Of a stretch of DNA of 20,813 nucleotides, positions 8,130 through 16,001 are shown in pieces. The notes under the pieces are model-generated. The model made no database searches, had not been told where the DNA came from, and was given only the letters and a program-made list of their open reading frames with translations. Positions within the stretch are counted from its first letter, which is position 1. Every line of letters begins with the position of its first letter. The position numbers were made by a program, and so were the translations under genes. This DNA is from Clostridia bacterium (lineage in GTDB: Bacteria; Bacillota; Clostridia; Oscillospirales; Acutalibacteraceae). The DNA is taken from the NCBI GenBank assembly GCA_900772705.1, contig CAAGRQ010000005.1:1-20813 (forward strand). The letters run 5' to 3'.

Positions 8130-9029
8130 TCAGTCTCTTTTTGAAAGCACTCTGAGCACTTTCAGTTCTCCGTTTGAATTTTGACCCAAACCGAGAAATT
8201 CATCTTTGTCGTCATAAACAGAGCATATCTCATTCGGCTCTGTTTTAATTCTGATTCTGTTAATATCAAGTGCGCCGCCGTTAAAAAATCGCTTTGCCTG
8301 AGCGGCTGTAACATTCACCCTTTTATAGCACGAAAACACCTTTTCAATCTCTAAAAGAGCGGATGAAAAATCACCGCCTGAATCTCTCATTTTTTGCAAT
8401 TCGTCAAACGTAACGCAATCATCAAGCGTAAAGCCCATAGCCTGAGTACGCTCGAGTGCCGTCATAACAGCACCTACGCCGAGTTCTCTGCCAATATCAT
8501 CAATCAGCGAGCGAATATAAGTGCCTTTACTGCAAAGCACATCAACTGTATACTCGTTCGTTTTTTCATTATATGACAAAAGTTGAAGTCTTTTTATCTC
8601 AACAGTGCACGGCTTACGCTCAACGGTTTTACCCTGTCTTGCAAGTTCGTAAAGCCTCACACCGTCAATGCTCTTCGCACTATACATAGGAGGAACTTGC
8701 TCAATAACACCACGAAAATGCGACAAGGCGTTTATCACCTCGTCAACGGTGCAATTCACTTCACACTCAGAAAGCACCTCGCCCGTAATATCGAGCGTAT
8801 CGGTGGTTTGACCGAGGCGAAAAGAGGCAGTATAACGCTTATCGCTGTCGGGAATAAAATTCAAAAAGCGTGTTGCTCCGCCGAGCATAACAGGCAGAAC
8901 CCCTGTCGCCATCGGGTCAAGAGTACCGGTATGTCCCGCCTTTTTCTCTCGGGTAACGCCACGTACCTTAGCCACAACGCCAAACGAGGTTATGTCCTTT
9001 TTCTTATTAATACAAATAATGCCTGTCAT
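8130..9029 (-). CDS. truB: tRNA pseudouridine(55) synthase TruB
   Basis: The 299-residue protein makes pseudouridine at position 55 in the T-loop of tRNAs. The N-terminus GIICINKKKDITSF and the active-site block GHTGTLDPMATGVLP, with catalytic Asp38, are diagnostic. So are RYTASFRLGQTTDTLDITGE, QVPPMYSAKSIDGVRLYELA and CSKGTYIRSL. The C-terminal part is a PUA-like domain. The ATG begins one base after the nrnA stop, so translation is probably coupled. It lies in the classical rbfA-nrnA-truB-ribF order. Confidence 0.98.
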   Translation of the reverse strand: MTGIICINKKKDITSFGVVAKVRGVTREKKAGHTGTLDPMATGVLPVMLGGATRFLNFIPDSDKRYTASFRLGQTTDTLDITGEVLSECEVNCTVDEVINALSHFRGVIEQVPPMYSAKSIDGVRLYELARQGKTVERKPCTVEIKRLQLLSYNEKTNEYTVDVLCSKGTYIRSLIDDIGRELGVGAVMTALERTQAMGFTLDDCVTFDELQKMRDSGGDFSSALLEIEKVFSCYKRVNVTAAQAKRFFNGGALDINRIRIKTEPNEICSVYDDKDEFLGLGQNSNGELKVLRVLSKRD

Positions 9030-9030
9030 A

Positions 9031-9978
9031 TTATTTCAGCAATTCCTTAGATTTTTCAACAAGCATCTTCTTTGCCGTTTGAACATCGCAGTCAAAGCGA
9101 CAAGCCGCCGCCTGCTTATGTCCGCCGCCGCCGAATGCTCCGGCAAGTTCAGCCGCATTTACGCTCTCAAAGGTTCTGATTGAGCATTTGCAAGTCTTGT
9201 CCTTTTTTTCACGAATGGTAAGACCTATCTCTACGCCCTCAATCTGCCTGGTAAGCGGAGGAAGAGCCTCCGTGTCCTGCTCATCTGTTCCCGTTTGCTC
9301 GTACATCTCATTTGTAACGGTAATAACACAAACACGTTCGTCCAGGAAAAACTCCATTCCCTGAGTTGCAAGACGCTCCAAAGCTGCAAATTTCTTAGTC
9401 TTTGTTTCAAACATAAGACGGTTGATATATCCGTTATCCGCACCGAGGTCGATAAGTTCCGCCGCACTTCTGTGAGTGTTCGAAGTAACGCTCGAATATC
9501 TGAAACAGCCCGAATCCGTGGTAATTCCCGTATAAAGGCAGTCAGCCATTTTCTTATCAATCTCAACTCCCATAGCCTTAATGACTTTAAGCACAACCTC
9601 ACAGGCTGCCGCCGCATCGGCATTAAGAAGCAGATATTTTGCGTAATCGGTGTTTGTTCCGTGGTGGTCTATGCACAGGTCCACCCTGCCTGCATATTTC
9701 TCCTCAAGTGAGCCGAGCAAATTTTCCGTTGCGACATCAACGGCGATAACATACTCCTCATTAAAATCGGAGACGGTAATATCATCGTACAAATAACTGT
9801 ACTTTTTCGGTATTTCGTCCGCACATTCGAGTCTTACGGTTTTTCCCTGCTTTTGCAAAGCTCTGAGCAGAGCATAGCCGCAGCCGAGTGTATCTCCGTC
9901 CGGATGTGCATGGCACAAAATAAGAATGTTATCTCTGTCTTTAAGCAGTCCGGCACACTTTTCAACATTAATTTTCAT
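9031..9978 (-). CDS. nrnA: DHH/DHHA1 phosphoesterase, NrnA-like oligoribonuclease / pAp phosphatase
   Basis: The 315-residue cytoplasmic protein has the DHH domain with CHAHPDGDTLGCG (22-34), an Asp in VIAVDVA (about 81) and DHHGTN (104-109), and a C-terminal DHHA1 domain with GGGGHKQAAA (283-292). These are the metal and nucleic-acid binding motifs of the NrnA family, which degrades very short RNA oligonucleotides and dephosphorylates pAp. The location between rbfA and truB is where nrnA is found in many Firmicutes. The ATG overlaps the end of rbfA by 11 bases. Confidence 0.93.
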   Translation of the reverse strand: MKINVEKCAGLLKDRDNILILCHAHPDGDTLGCGYALLRALQKQGKTVRLECADEIPKKYSYLYDDITVSDFNEEYVIAVDVATENLLGSLEEKYAGRVDLCIDHHGTNTDYAKYLLLNADAAAACEVVLKVIKAMGVEIDKKMADCLYTGITTDSGCFRYSSVTSNTHRSAAELIDLGADNGYINRLMFETKTKKFAALERLATQGMEFFLDERVCVITVTNEMYEQTGTDEQDTEALPPLTRQIEGVEIGLTIREKKDKTCKCSIRTFESVNAAELAGAFGGGGHKQAAACRFDCDVQTAKKMLVEKSKELLK

Positions 9979-10324
9979 CGTTAATTTCTATACCCTTTAA
10001 CTTATCAAACAGTTCCATACCTTTTTCGATAGAATCGTCCGCAACAAATTTAAGTTCCGGAGTTTTACGAAGGTGCAGTGCAGATGAAAGTCTGCCCCTT
10101 ATGAAGCCCTGCGCCGCCTTTAAGCCCTTAACAGCCTCCTTTGCGGCGTCGGTGCCCTCAAGTGCACTGACATAAACCTTACAGTAACTTAAATCGCTGC
10201 TGACATCTACCTTTACAATACTGAGCATCTTACCGCCGACCCTCGGGTCTTTTACGTCTCTGAGAACGGCGATAAGTTCTCTTTTTATATCCTCTGTAAT
10301 TCTGTCTATTCTGTATCCTGCCAT
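9968..10324 (-). CDS. rbfA: 30S ribosome-binding factor A
   Basis: The 118-residue KH-fold protein binds immature 30S subunits during late assembly of 16S rRNA. The N-terminus MAGYRIDRITEDIKRELIAV, the DPRV segment near residue 26 and the C-terminal LRKTPELKFVADDSIEKG are family hallmarks. Length is normal. It starts 3 bases after the infB stop and overlaps nrnA. Confidence 0.97.
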   Translation of the reverse strand: MAGYRIDRITEDIKRELIAVLRDVKDPRVGGKMLSIVKVDVSSDLSYCKVYVSALEGTDAAKEAVKGLKAAQGFIRGRLSSALHLRKTPELKFVADDSIEKGMELFDKLKGIEINDEN

Positions 10325-10327
10325 AGA

Positions 10328-12703
10328 TTAATCTCTATATTCCTCAACAATATAAGCCTCAAAGACATCGCCGGTCTGAATATCGTCAAAGCCTGTAAGG
10401 CTTATGCCGCATTCGTATCCCGAGGATACCTCTTTAACCTCATCCTTAAATCTCTTAAGGTTTGCAATTTCAACATCGGCAATTTCCTTATTGTTTCGCA
10501 TAACCTTAACTTTACCGCCACGCTTGATATTACCCGATGTAACAACACATCCTGCAATAGTACCTGCCGACGAGATTTTGTAAACCTCACGAACCTCTGC
10601 CGAGCCTGTAGGTACATCTCTGTACTTAGGTGCTCTCATACCACGCATAGCGTTTTCAATATCCTCAATAGCGTCATAAATAATGTCATAGGTTTTAATT
10701 TCGATTCCGTCACGGAAAGCTGTTTCCTGAGCGACCGGGTCAACGCCGATAGCAAAGCCTACGATAATAGCGTTTGATGCATTTGCAAGCATTACATCGC
10801 TCTCGTTAATTATACCTACACCGCCGTGGATAATCTTAACACGAACCTCATCGTTTTCAATCTTAAGAAGCGACTGCTTAACAGCCTCAACAGAGCCCTG
10901 AACATCAGCCTTAACGATAATGTTAAGTTCCTTCATCTCGCCGTCCTGAAGAGTATCAAAGAGAGTATCGAGAGTAACTTTCTGGAATGCCTTGAATTCT
11001 TCCTCCTTAGCCTCTGCTCTTCTCTGCTCAACAAGCTGACGTGCAAGTTTTTCGTCCGATACGGCATTGAACAAATCACCGCTCATCGGTGCCTGGTCAA
11101 GACCCATAATCTCAACAGGAACCGACGGACCTGCCGAATTAATCTTCTTACCCTTATAATCGGTCATAGCCCTAACCTTACCTACGGCAGTGCCTGCTAC
11201 AATAACATCGCCCGAATGAAGCGTGCCGTTTTGAACGAGAAGAGTAGCAATAGGACCTCTGCCCTTATCGAGTTTAGCCTCAATAACAACACCCTTTGCG
11301 CTTCTGTCGGGATTTGCCTTGAGTTCGCACATCTCGGCAACAAGATTAATGGTTTCAAGCAGCTTATCTATACCCATCTTGGTCTTTGCCGAAACAGGAA
11401 CACAGATAACATCGCCGCCCCATTCCTCGGGAACAAGTTCGTGCTCTGTAAGTTGCTGCATAACCCTGTCGGGATTTGCACCCTCTTTATCCATCTTATT
11501 GATAGCGACGATGATTTCAACGCCTGCTGCTTTTGCGTGGTTAATAGCCTCAACGGTCTGCGGCATAATACCGTCATCCGCAGCCACAACAAGAACGGCA
11601 ATATCCGTACTCATTGCACCTCTTGCACGCATAGCGGTAAATGCTGCGTGTCCCGGAGTATCAAGGAATGTGATAGTCTGATTGTCCGGAGTGGTAACCT
11701 GATATGCACCGATAGCCTGAGTAATTCCGCCTGCCTCGGTCGAGGTAACGGAAGTGTTACGAATAGCGTCAAGAATTGAAGTTTTACCGTGGTCAACGTG
11801 ACCCATAACACAAACAACGGGAGGACGGGTTACTGCGTTTTCGTCATTTTCGTTCTCTGCCTCGATAATCTGCTCCTCGATAGAAACGACAACTTCCTTT
11901 TCTACCTTTGCGCCAAGCTCGGTTGCAACGATTTCTGCAGTATCGTAGTCGATAACCTCATTAACGGTTACCATCATACCGAGTTTCATAAGAGCCTTAA
12001 TTACCTCGTTTGCGGACATACGAAGAAGAGAAGCAAGTTCGCCGACGGTAATTTCCTCGGGAACGGTAATCTTAATCTTCTGGTTCTTTCTCTGCTCCGC
12101 AATACGAGCAAGACGCTGTGCCTCTGTCTCTTTCTTTGAGCGGGCGTGCATACCCTGCGGTCTCTTCTTTCTGTACTGCTTAGACTTTTGGTTAAGCTTT
12201 TGTTTCTTTTGGTAATCACCTACGGTGTTTGCAGGCGAAATATCCTCGTACTTCTGGTTATACTTCTCGAGATCGACATTATTAACTCTCGTGTCAATAT
12301 GACGAGCCTCGCCCTTTGTTCTTGCCTGCGGTACCTGCTCGGCTTTTTTCTTAGCCTTTTCTTCGGCTCTCTTTGCAGCTTGCTCCGCCATTTGAAGAAT
12401 GGCAGCCTGGCTCTGATGCTTCTTTGCCTTTGCGTCGTCTTTCTTATCCTTAGGAGCCGACTTCTTAGCAGGCTTCTTTTCGGATACGGGCTTTGCCTTC
12501 TTCTTTGCATAGTATGAATCAAAATTGCTCACACTGCTGTCCTGTGTAATCTTATCGAAAATTACATTAAGTTCCTCGTCGCTGAGCGCCGTGCCTGCCT
12601 TTTTTGCGGGTCCGTCGCAGTATGCGTCGAGAATTTCGATAATGTCTTTATTTGACTTTCCTAAATCCTTTGCGATTTCGGAAACCTTAATCTTTATTAC
12701 CAT
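10328..12703 (-). CDS. infB: Translation initiation factor IF-2
   Basis: The 791-residue GTPase brings initiator tRNA to the 30S subunit and promotes subunit joining. An IF2_N domain lies at about 1-50. A long charged Lys/Ala/Glu-rich linker (about 65-210) is followed by a second IF2_N-like domain (212-265). The G domain has G1 GHVDHGKT (301-308), G3 DTPGH (348-352) and G4 NKMD (402-405), followed by domains II-IV. Its C-terminus has GYECGISLTGFDDIQTGDV. The start has an AGGAGG site eight bases upstream and overlaps the ylxQ gene by 17 bases. Confidence 0.99.
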   Translation of the reverse strand: MVIKIKVSEIAKDLGKSNKDIIEILDAYCDGPAKKAGTALSDEELNVIFDKITQDSSVSNFDSYYAKKKAKPVSEKKPAKKSAPKDKKDDAKAKKHQSQAAILQMAEQAAKRAEEKAKKKAEQVPQARTKGEARHIDTRVNNVDLEKYNQKYEDISPANTVGDYQKKQKLNQKSKQYRKKRPQGMHARSKKETEAQRLARIAEQRKNQKIKITVPEEITVGELASLLRMSANEVIKALMKLGMMVTVNEVIDYDTAEIVATELGAKVEKEVVVSIEEQIIEAENENDENAVTRPPVVCVMGHVDHGKTSILDAIRNTSVTSTEAGGITQAIGAYQVTTPDNQTITFLDTPGHAAFTAMRARGAMSTDIAVLVVAADDGIMPQTVEAINHAKAAGVEIIVAINKMDKEGANPDRVMQQLTEHELVPEEWGGDVICVPVSAKTKMGIDKLLETINLVAEMCELKANPDRSAKGVVIEAKLDKGRGPIATLLVQNGTLHSGDVIVAGTAVGKVRAMTDYKGKKINSAGPSVPVEIMGLDQAPMSGDLFNAVSDEKLARQLVEQRRAEAKEEEFKAFQKVTLDTLFDTLQDGEMKELNIIVKADVQGSVEAVKQSLLKIENDEVRVKIIHGGVGIINESDVMLANASNAIIVGFAIGVDPVAQETAFRDGIEIKTYDIIYDAIEDIENAMRGMRAPKYRDVPTGSAEVREVYKISSAGTIAGCVVTSGNIKRGGKVKVMRNNKEIADVEIANLKRFKDEVKEVSSGYECGISLTGFDDIQTGDVFEAYIVEEYRD

Positions 12704-13022
12704 AAGCGTTTTCCTCCTGAATAATTAATTCTTTAATTCTGCCGGAAAAATTGCTGTCGTCAACAGTTATAACTCCTGCCCTGTAACCCAAAGCGTGATG
12801 AAGTTCCTTTATCGTCTCCTCAATTTTCACACATTGAAGAGAGGGATAATACTTCTCTGACGCATACTCAAATTCCTCAATGAGTCTTTCGGATATATCG
12901 CCTGCAAAAATTATAAGCTGTGCACTGTGATTTCTGAGTGCATTCATTGCCATATCGTGGCCCATCGACAGCTTACCTGCTCGCCTTGCAAGCCCCAGCA
13001 TAGATAAATACTTCTTAGGCAT
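12687..13022 (-). CDS. ylxQ: YlxQ-type L7Ae-family RNA-binding protein
   Basis: The 111-residue protein begins with SMLGLARRAGKLSMG, the conserved start of the YlxQ branch of the ribosomal L7Ae/L30e family. Relatives bind kink-turn RNA; the role of YlxQ in ribosome function is not settled. It is one of the two small genes normally found between nusA and infB in Firmicutes. The ATG overlaps the last codons of ylxR, and the 3' end overlaps infB, so translation is probably coupled through this stretch. Confidence 0.93.
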   Translation of the reverse strand: MPKKYLSMLGLARRAGKLSMGHDMAMNALRNHSAQLIIFAGDISERLIEEFEYASEKYYPSLQCVKIEETIKELHHALGYRAGVITVDDSNFSGRIKELIIQEENAYGNKD

Positions 13023-13281
13023 TTGCTATTTCTTCTTCCATTTTATCATAAACCTCATCCTCAATCTGCACGGAAAAGGCTCTTTCAAAAGCTCTTTTCT
13101 TTCTTGCTTTCTTGAGGCATTCGGCATTTTTGCATACATAAGCACCTCTGCCGGATTTCTTTCCGGTCAAGTCTAAACTTACCTCGCCGTCAGGGCTTTT
13201 AACCACTCTTACGAGAGTACGCTTATCAAACATTTCACCGCAGCCGGTGCACATTCTCATAGGTACTTTTTTTGCTTTCAT
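13015..13281 (-). CDS. ylxR: YlxR family protein (DUF448; RnpM-type)
   Basis: The 88-residue basic protein has MRMCTGCGEMFDKRTLVRVV (8-27), with the paired cysteines CTGC, and SGRGAYVCKNAECL (about 44-57): the complete YlxR signature. The protein is an RNA-binding factor; in Bacillus it has been described as a modulator of RNase P. The ATG at 13281 is chosen over an in-frame ATG at 13296. A GAGGGTGAG ribosome binding site lies just before 13281, and the earlier ATG would overlap this site. It begins one base after the nusA stop. Confidence 0.94.
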   Translation of the reverse strand: MKAKKVPMRMCTGCGEMFDKRTLVRVVKSPDGEVSLDLTGKKSGRGAYVCKNAECLKKARKKRAFERAFSVQIEDEVYDKMEEEIANA

Positions 13282-13282
13282 A

Positions 13283-14335
13283 TTACTCACCCTCATAGAA
13301 TCCCGATTCAGGCTTAATATCTATCTTCCAAGATGTAAGCTTAGCAGCGAGACGAACATTCTGTCCTTTGTTTCCGATAGCGAGTGAGAGTTGGTCGTCG
13401 GGTACGGTTGCTCGGCATGACTTAGCGTCCTCGTCAAGAATTTCAACAGAGAGAACATCGGCAGGAGCAAGAGCCGCAGAAACAAATTCCGCCGGGTCTG
13501 TACTGTACTTAACAATATCAATCTTTTCACCGCCGAGAGCGTCAACAACATTCGATACTCTCTGTCCTCTCGGTCCGATACATGAACCTACTGCGTCTAC
13601 GTCCTCGTCCTTTGACATAACGGCAATCTTTGTGCGGGAGCCTGCCTCACGGGAAACGCTCATAATCTCGATAGTTCCGTCAAAAATTTCGGGAACTTCT
13701 GTTTCAAAGAGGCGTCTTACAAGACCCGGATGCGTACGGCTTATCATAACCTTAGGTCCCTTGCCGACGTCCTTAACATCAACAACAAAAATCTTAATCA
13801 TCTGTCCCTCAACAAGAGTCTCGCCCGGAACCTGCTCTGCCTTAGGAAGAATTGCCTCGCTCTTGCCTATTTCGAGCACTGCGTTTCCTGTAACCGGATC
13901 AACCTTATTAACCTTGGCGGTAATAAGTTCCTGATTCTTGCTCTGGAATTCCTCAAGCATCTTTCCTCTTTCTGCCTCACGAATACCCTGACGGATAACA
14001 TGCTTTGCAGTCTGAGCAACGATTCTGCCGAACTCCTTTGTTTTAAGAGGGATATTGATAGTCTTGCCGACCTTTGCACTCTTGCGAATAAGCTGTGCCT
14101 GCTCGAGAGTAAGGTCTGTATCGGGGTCTTCAATTTCCTCTACAACATTCTTTGTAACATAGACCTTGATAGTCATCTTCTCGGGGTCGATGTCGCAATG
14201 AACTATGTCCTTGCCGTTATAATCATGCTTAGCCGCAACAATGATTGCAGCCGCAATCTTATCATAAAGGTATTCCTCGGAAATGCCTTTTTCTGCCGTA
14301 AGCATTTTTACTGCTTCAAAAAATTCCTTATTCAT
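13283..14335 (-). CDS. nusA: Transcription termination/antitermination protein NusA
   Basis: The 350-residue protein has an RNA-polymerase-binding N-terminal domain (about 1-125), an S1 domain (about 130-200), KH1 with IGPRGQR (253-259) and KH2 with AIGNKGQNVRLAAKL (319-333). It stops soon after KH2, so it lacks the acidic C-terminal repeats of E. coli NusA, as expected for Firmicutes. It modulates pausing and termination, so it could act on the hairpin in its own operon leader. An AGGAAG site precedes the ATG. Confidence 0.98.
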   Translation of the reverse strand: MNKEFFEAVKMLTAEKGISEEYLYDKIAAAIIVAAKHDYNGKDIVHCDIDPEKMTIKVYVTKNVVEEIEDPDTDLTLEQAQLIRKSAKVGKTINIPLKTKEFGRIVAQTAKHVIRQGIREAERGKMLEEFQSKNQELITAKVNKVDPVTGNAVLEIGKSEAILPKAEQVPGETLVEGQMIKIFVVDVKDVGKGPKVMISRTHPGLVRRLFETEVPEIFDGTIEIMSVSREAGSRTKIAVMSKDEDVDAVGSCIGPRGQRVSNVVDALGGEKIDIVKYSTDPAEFVSAALAPADVLSVEILDEDAKSCRATVPDDQLSLAIGNKGQNVRLAAKLTSWKIDIKPESGFYEGE

Positions 14336-14364
14336 TTCTTCCTATCATCCTTTCGGTAATTAAT

Positions 14365-14853
14365 TCAGATTTCCTGATTAAAATCATTTATATCAAAATC
14401 GTCGAGCTTAACATAAGAAGTATCTTTCTTATTGACGGTGATTTTTTCGCCGTCTTTAAGTTCAACTGTAATTTCCTTATTATCGTATCCGACAAGTTTT
14501 CCGTTAAAATCACGCACGCCGTCGATTGCTCTGATGGTTCTCATCATAACGGGCGAACCTATGTATTTTTCAAAATGCTCATCTTTTACGAGTTCTCGCT
14601 CAACACCGGGCGAACTGACCTCCAGCATATAACTTTGGCTTATGGGGTCTGCCTCGTCGAGCGGCTTTGTAACAGCGTGGGTAAAATCAACGCAATCGTT
14701 AATATCCACTCCGCCGTCTTTATCTATAAAAATTCTAAGGTACCAATCCGTACCCTCCTTAGAGAATTGAACATTCCACAAATCAAAACCCATATCCTTT
14801 GCTATGGGAGCGATAATTTCTTCAACCCTCTGCACAGTATTCAACTTTGCCAA
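14365..14853 (-). CDS. rimP: Ribosome maturation factor RimP
   Basis: The 162-residue protein has the two-domain RimP pattern: RVEEIIAPIAKDMGFDLWNV at the start, GTDWYLRIFIDKDGGVDIND, then VTKPLDEADPI and YMLEVSSPGVERELVKDEHF. It is needed for 30S maturation. The initiation codon is TTG at 14853, with GGAG eight bases upstream. The only nearby ATG, at 14862-14860, is in another frame that stops after six codons, so the TTG start is well supported. It is the first gene of the nusA operon. Confidence 0.96.
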   Translation of the reverse strand: MAKLNTVQRVEEIIAPIAKDMGFDLWNVQFSKEGTDWYLRIFIDKDGGVDINDCVDFTHAVTKPLDEADPISQSYMLEVSSPGVERELVKDEHFEKYIGSPVMMRTIRAIDGVRDFNGKLVGYDNKEITVELKDGEKITVNKKDTSYVKLDDFDINDFNQEI

Positions 14854-14870
14854 AATTTCATCTCCAACAA

Positions 14871-14893
14871 AAGACGTTACATAAAAACGTCTT
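14871..14893 (-). promoter_or_regulatory. second leader hairpin just upstream of the rimP ribosome binding site
   Basis: On the minus strand AAGACGTT, a 7-base loop and AACGTCTT form a perfect 8-bp hairpin. It is followed by TTGTTGGAG, so the rimP ribosome binding site begins only a few bases downstream. It has a weak T-tract. It could protect the 5' end of the mRNA, influence initiation at the TTG codon, or act with the upstream hairpin. Confidence 0.55.
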
Positions 14894-14898
14894 ACAAT

Positions 14899-14926
14899 AA
14901 AAAGAAGCGAACCCTTGGGCTCACCT
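14899..14926 (-). terminator. terminator-like hairpin (possible attenuator) in the rimP-nusA leader
   Basis: On the minus strand AGGTGAGCC (from 14926), the loop CAAG and GGTTCGCTT (to 14905) form a 9-bp helix with two or three G-U pairs. The RNA then runs CUUUUUAUU. Adjacent AAAG/CTTT bases can lengthen the stem. This lies about 20 bases after the predicted transcription start and about 50 bases before rimP, inside the leader. It therefore looks like an intrinsic terminator that the operon must read through. The alternative is that it ends transcripts coming from the gene at 14977-15327. Confidence 0.6.
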
Positions 14927-14952
14927 CACTTTGTTTACATTCGATTAACTAT

Positions 14953-14980
14953 ATTATATATTATAATATTAATTTGTCAA
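14953..14980 (-). promoter_or_regulatory. consensus sigma-A promoter of the rimP-nusA-infB operon
   Basis: On the minus strand TTGACA (14980-14975), 16 bases, TATAAT (14958-14953): both boxes are perfect consensus. The predicted start is near 14946, giving a leader of about 93 bases. The -35 box overlaps the TGA stop codon of the upstream membrane protein gene. Confidence 0.8.
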
Positions 14981-15327
14981 GACTTATTTTTATTAAGTGC
15001 ACAAAGAACAGTCGGTATCAGCATAACAGTTCCGTAAACGCAAGCGTAAAGCACAAGCGGCAGGCAAAAAGTCACGAGCAATATACACTGCTTTTTTGTC
15101 AACTCGTCCCGTCCTATAAACATAAGACAAAATCCCGTGTACGACCCTGTGGGCAAAAGAGCACAAAGTGCCGCAATTCCGAACTTTTGGGGCACTGTAT
15201 AATCACTCGTTCCAAGATGCGAAAAACCGAAAACGAGGGCAAGCGACACAAGAAACAGCGCCGAAAAAAGCAGAATTGCACCGATTAAATATCTCTTTTT
15301 TGTTTTTGAGTCCCAATTTTTCGGCAT
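14977..15327 (-). CDS. Small membrane protein, function unknown
   Basis: The 116-residue protein has a short charged N-terminus (MPKNWDSKTKKRY) and three hydrophobic segments, at about 13-35, 48-70 and 82-108. I recognise no family. Its ATG shares a base with the TAA stop of the uracil-DNA glycosylase gene (TAATG), which indicates translational coupling, but nothing in the sequence links it to DNA repair. The stop codon lies inside the -35 box of the nusA operon promoter. Confidence 0.75.
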   Translation of the reverse strand: MPKNWDSKTKKRYLIGAILLFSALFLVSLALVFGFSHLGTSDYTVPQKFGIAALCALLPTGSYTGFCLMFIGRDELTKKQCILLVTFCLPLVLYACVYGTVMLIPTVLCALNKNKS

Positions 15328-15890
15328 TATAAATTCAGTCCGTTCCTTTCAGCCGTTTCTCTGATTTTTCTCCAATCGTCAAGGGCGAACGGCTTATTGT
15401 TTATATTACGCAAAATAGCGGCAGGGTGATATGTACCGGTATAAAGTCTGCCGCCGATTTCGATAAATTCGCCGTGTTGCTTTGTAACCTTAAAATCCTT
15501 GCCGATAAGTTTCTGCGCCGCAATTCTTCCTACGCAAACAATTATTTTCGGGTCGATAATTTCTATCTGCCTGTCAAGCCATTCAATACACAAATTTTGC
15601 TCCGACGGCTTCGGGTCACGATTCTTCGGCGGACGGCATTTGAGCATATTTGCAATGTAGATGTTTTTATCTCTTGAAAGTCCGTATTCGCCAATCATTT
15701 CGTCCAGAAGTTTACCCGAACGGCCGACAAACGGCTGACCCAGCATATCCTCGTTTTCTCCCGGTGCTTCGCCAATAAGCATTATATCCGCATTTTCGTT
15801 GCCCACGCCGAAAACCACATTATTTCTGCTCTCGCAGAGTTCGCATCTGCGGCAAGAGTCGCATTCTCTTTTCAATTCATCTAAGAACAT
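15327..15890 (-). CDS. Uracil-DNA glycosylase, family 4 (4Fe-4S)
   Basis: The 187-residue enzyme removes uracil from DNA. Motif GEAPGENEDMLGQPFVGRSG (40-59) binds the base and activates water; TYHPAAIL (153-160) is the second catalytic motif. Cysteines 13, 16, 85 (in LKCRPP) and 101 fit the iron-sulfur ligands of family 4 enzymes. Length is typical. AGGGG eight bases before the ATG is the ribosome binding site. A weak promoter, TTGTTT-17-TAATAT, can be seen upstream on the minus strand. The gene is divergent from pduL. Confidence 0.94.
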   Translation of the reverse strand: MFLDELKRECDSCRRCELCESRNNVVFGVGNENADIMLIGEAPGENEDMLGQPFVGRSGKLLDEMIGEYGLSRDKNIYIANMLKCRPPKNRDPKPSEQNLCIEWLDRQIEIIDPKIIVCVGRIAAQKLIGKDFKVTKQHGEFIEIGGRLYTGTYHPAAILRNINNKPFALDDWRKIRETAERNGLNL

Positions 15891-15937
15891 ACGGTAATCC
15901 CCTAAAATTATTTATTTATATATTAGCAAATTTATGG

Positions 15938-15966
15938 TTGAAAAACAAGATAAAATGGTTTAATAT
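15938..15966 (+). promoter_or_regulatory. candidate promoter of pduL
   Basis: TTGAAA (15938-15943), 17 bases, TAATAT (15961-15966). The -10 box is imperfect, but the position, about 36 bases before the ATG, is suitable. Confidence 0.5.
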
Positions 15967-16001
15967 ATATTCGTAATTTGAATAAAAAGGAGATTACTTT
16001 T

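Noticed and set aside
10826..11779. A 317-codon open frame on the plus strand, antisense to infB
   Set aside because: It lies wholly within the well-supported infB gene, has low-complexity Asn/Leu-rich content typical of reverse-strand reading, and has no ribosome binding site or family match.
14936..14941. ATG-TAA minimal upstream reading frame in the rimP leader (minus strand)
   Set aside because: It is a start directly followed by a stop with no ribosome binding site; expected by chance in AT-rich DNA.
14854..14976. T-box or tRNA gene in the nusA operon leader, like metY in E. coli
   Set aside because: The leader is under 100 bases, has no tRNA cloverleaf or T-box sequence, and only two simple hairpins.
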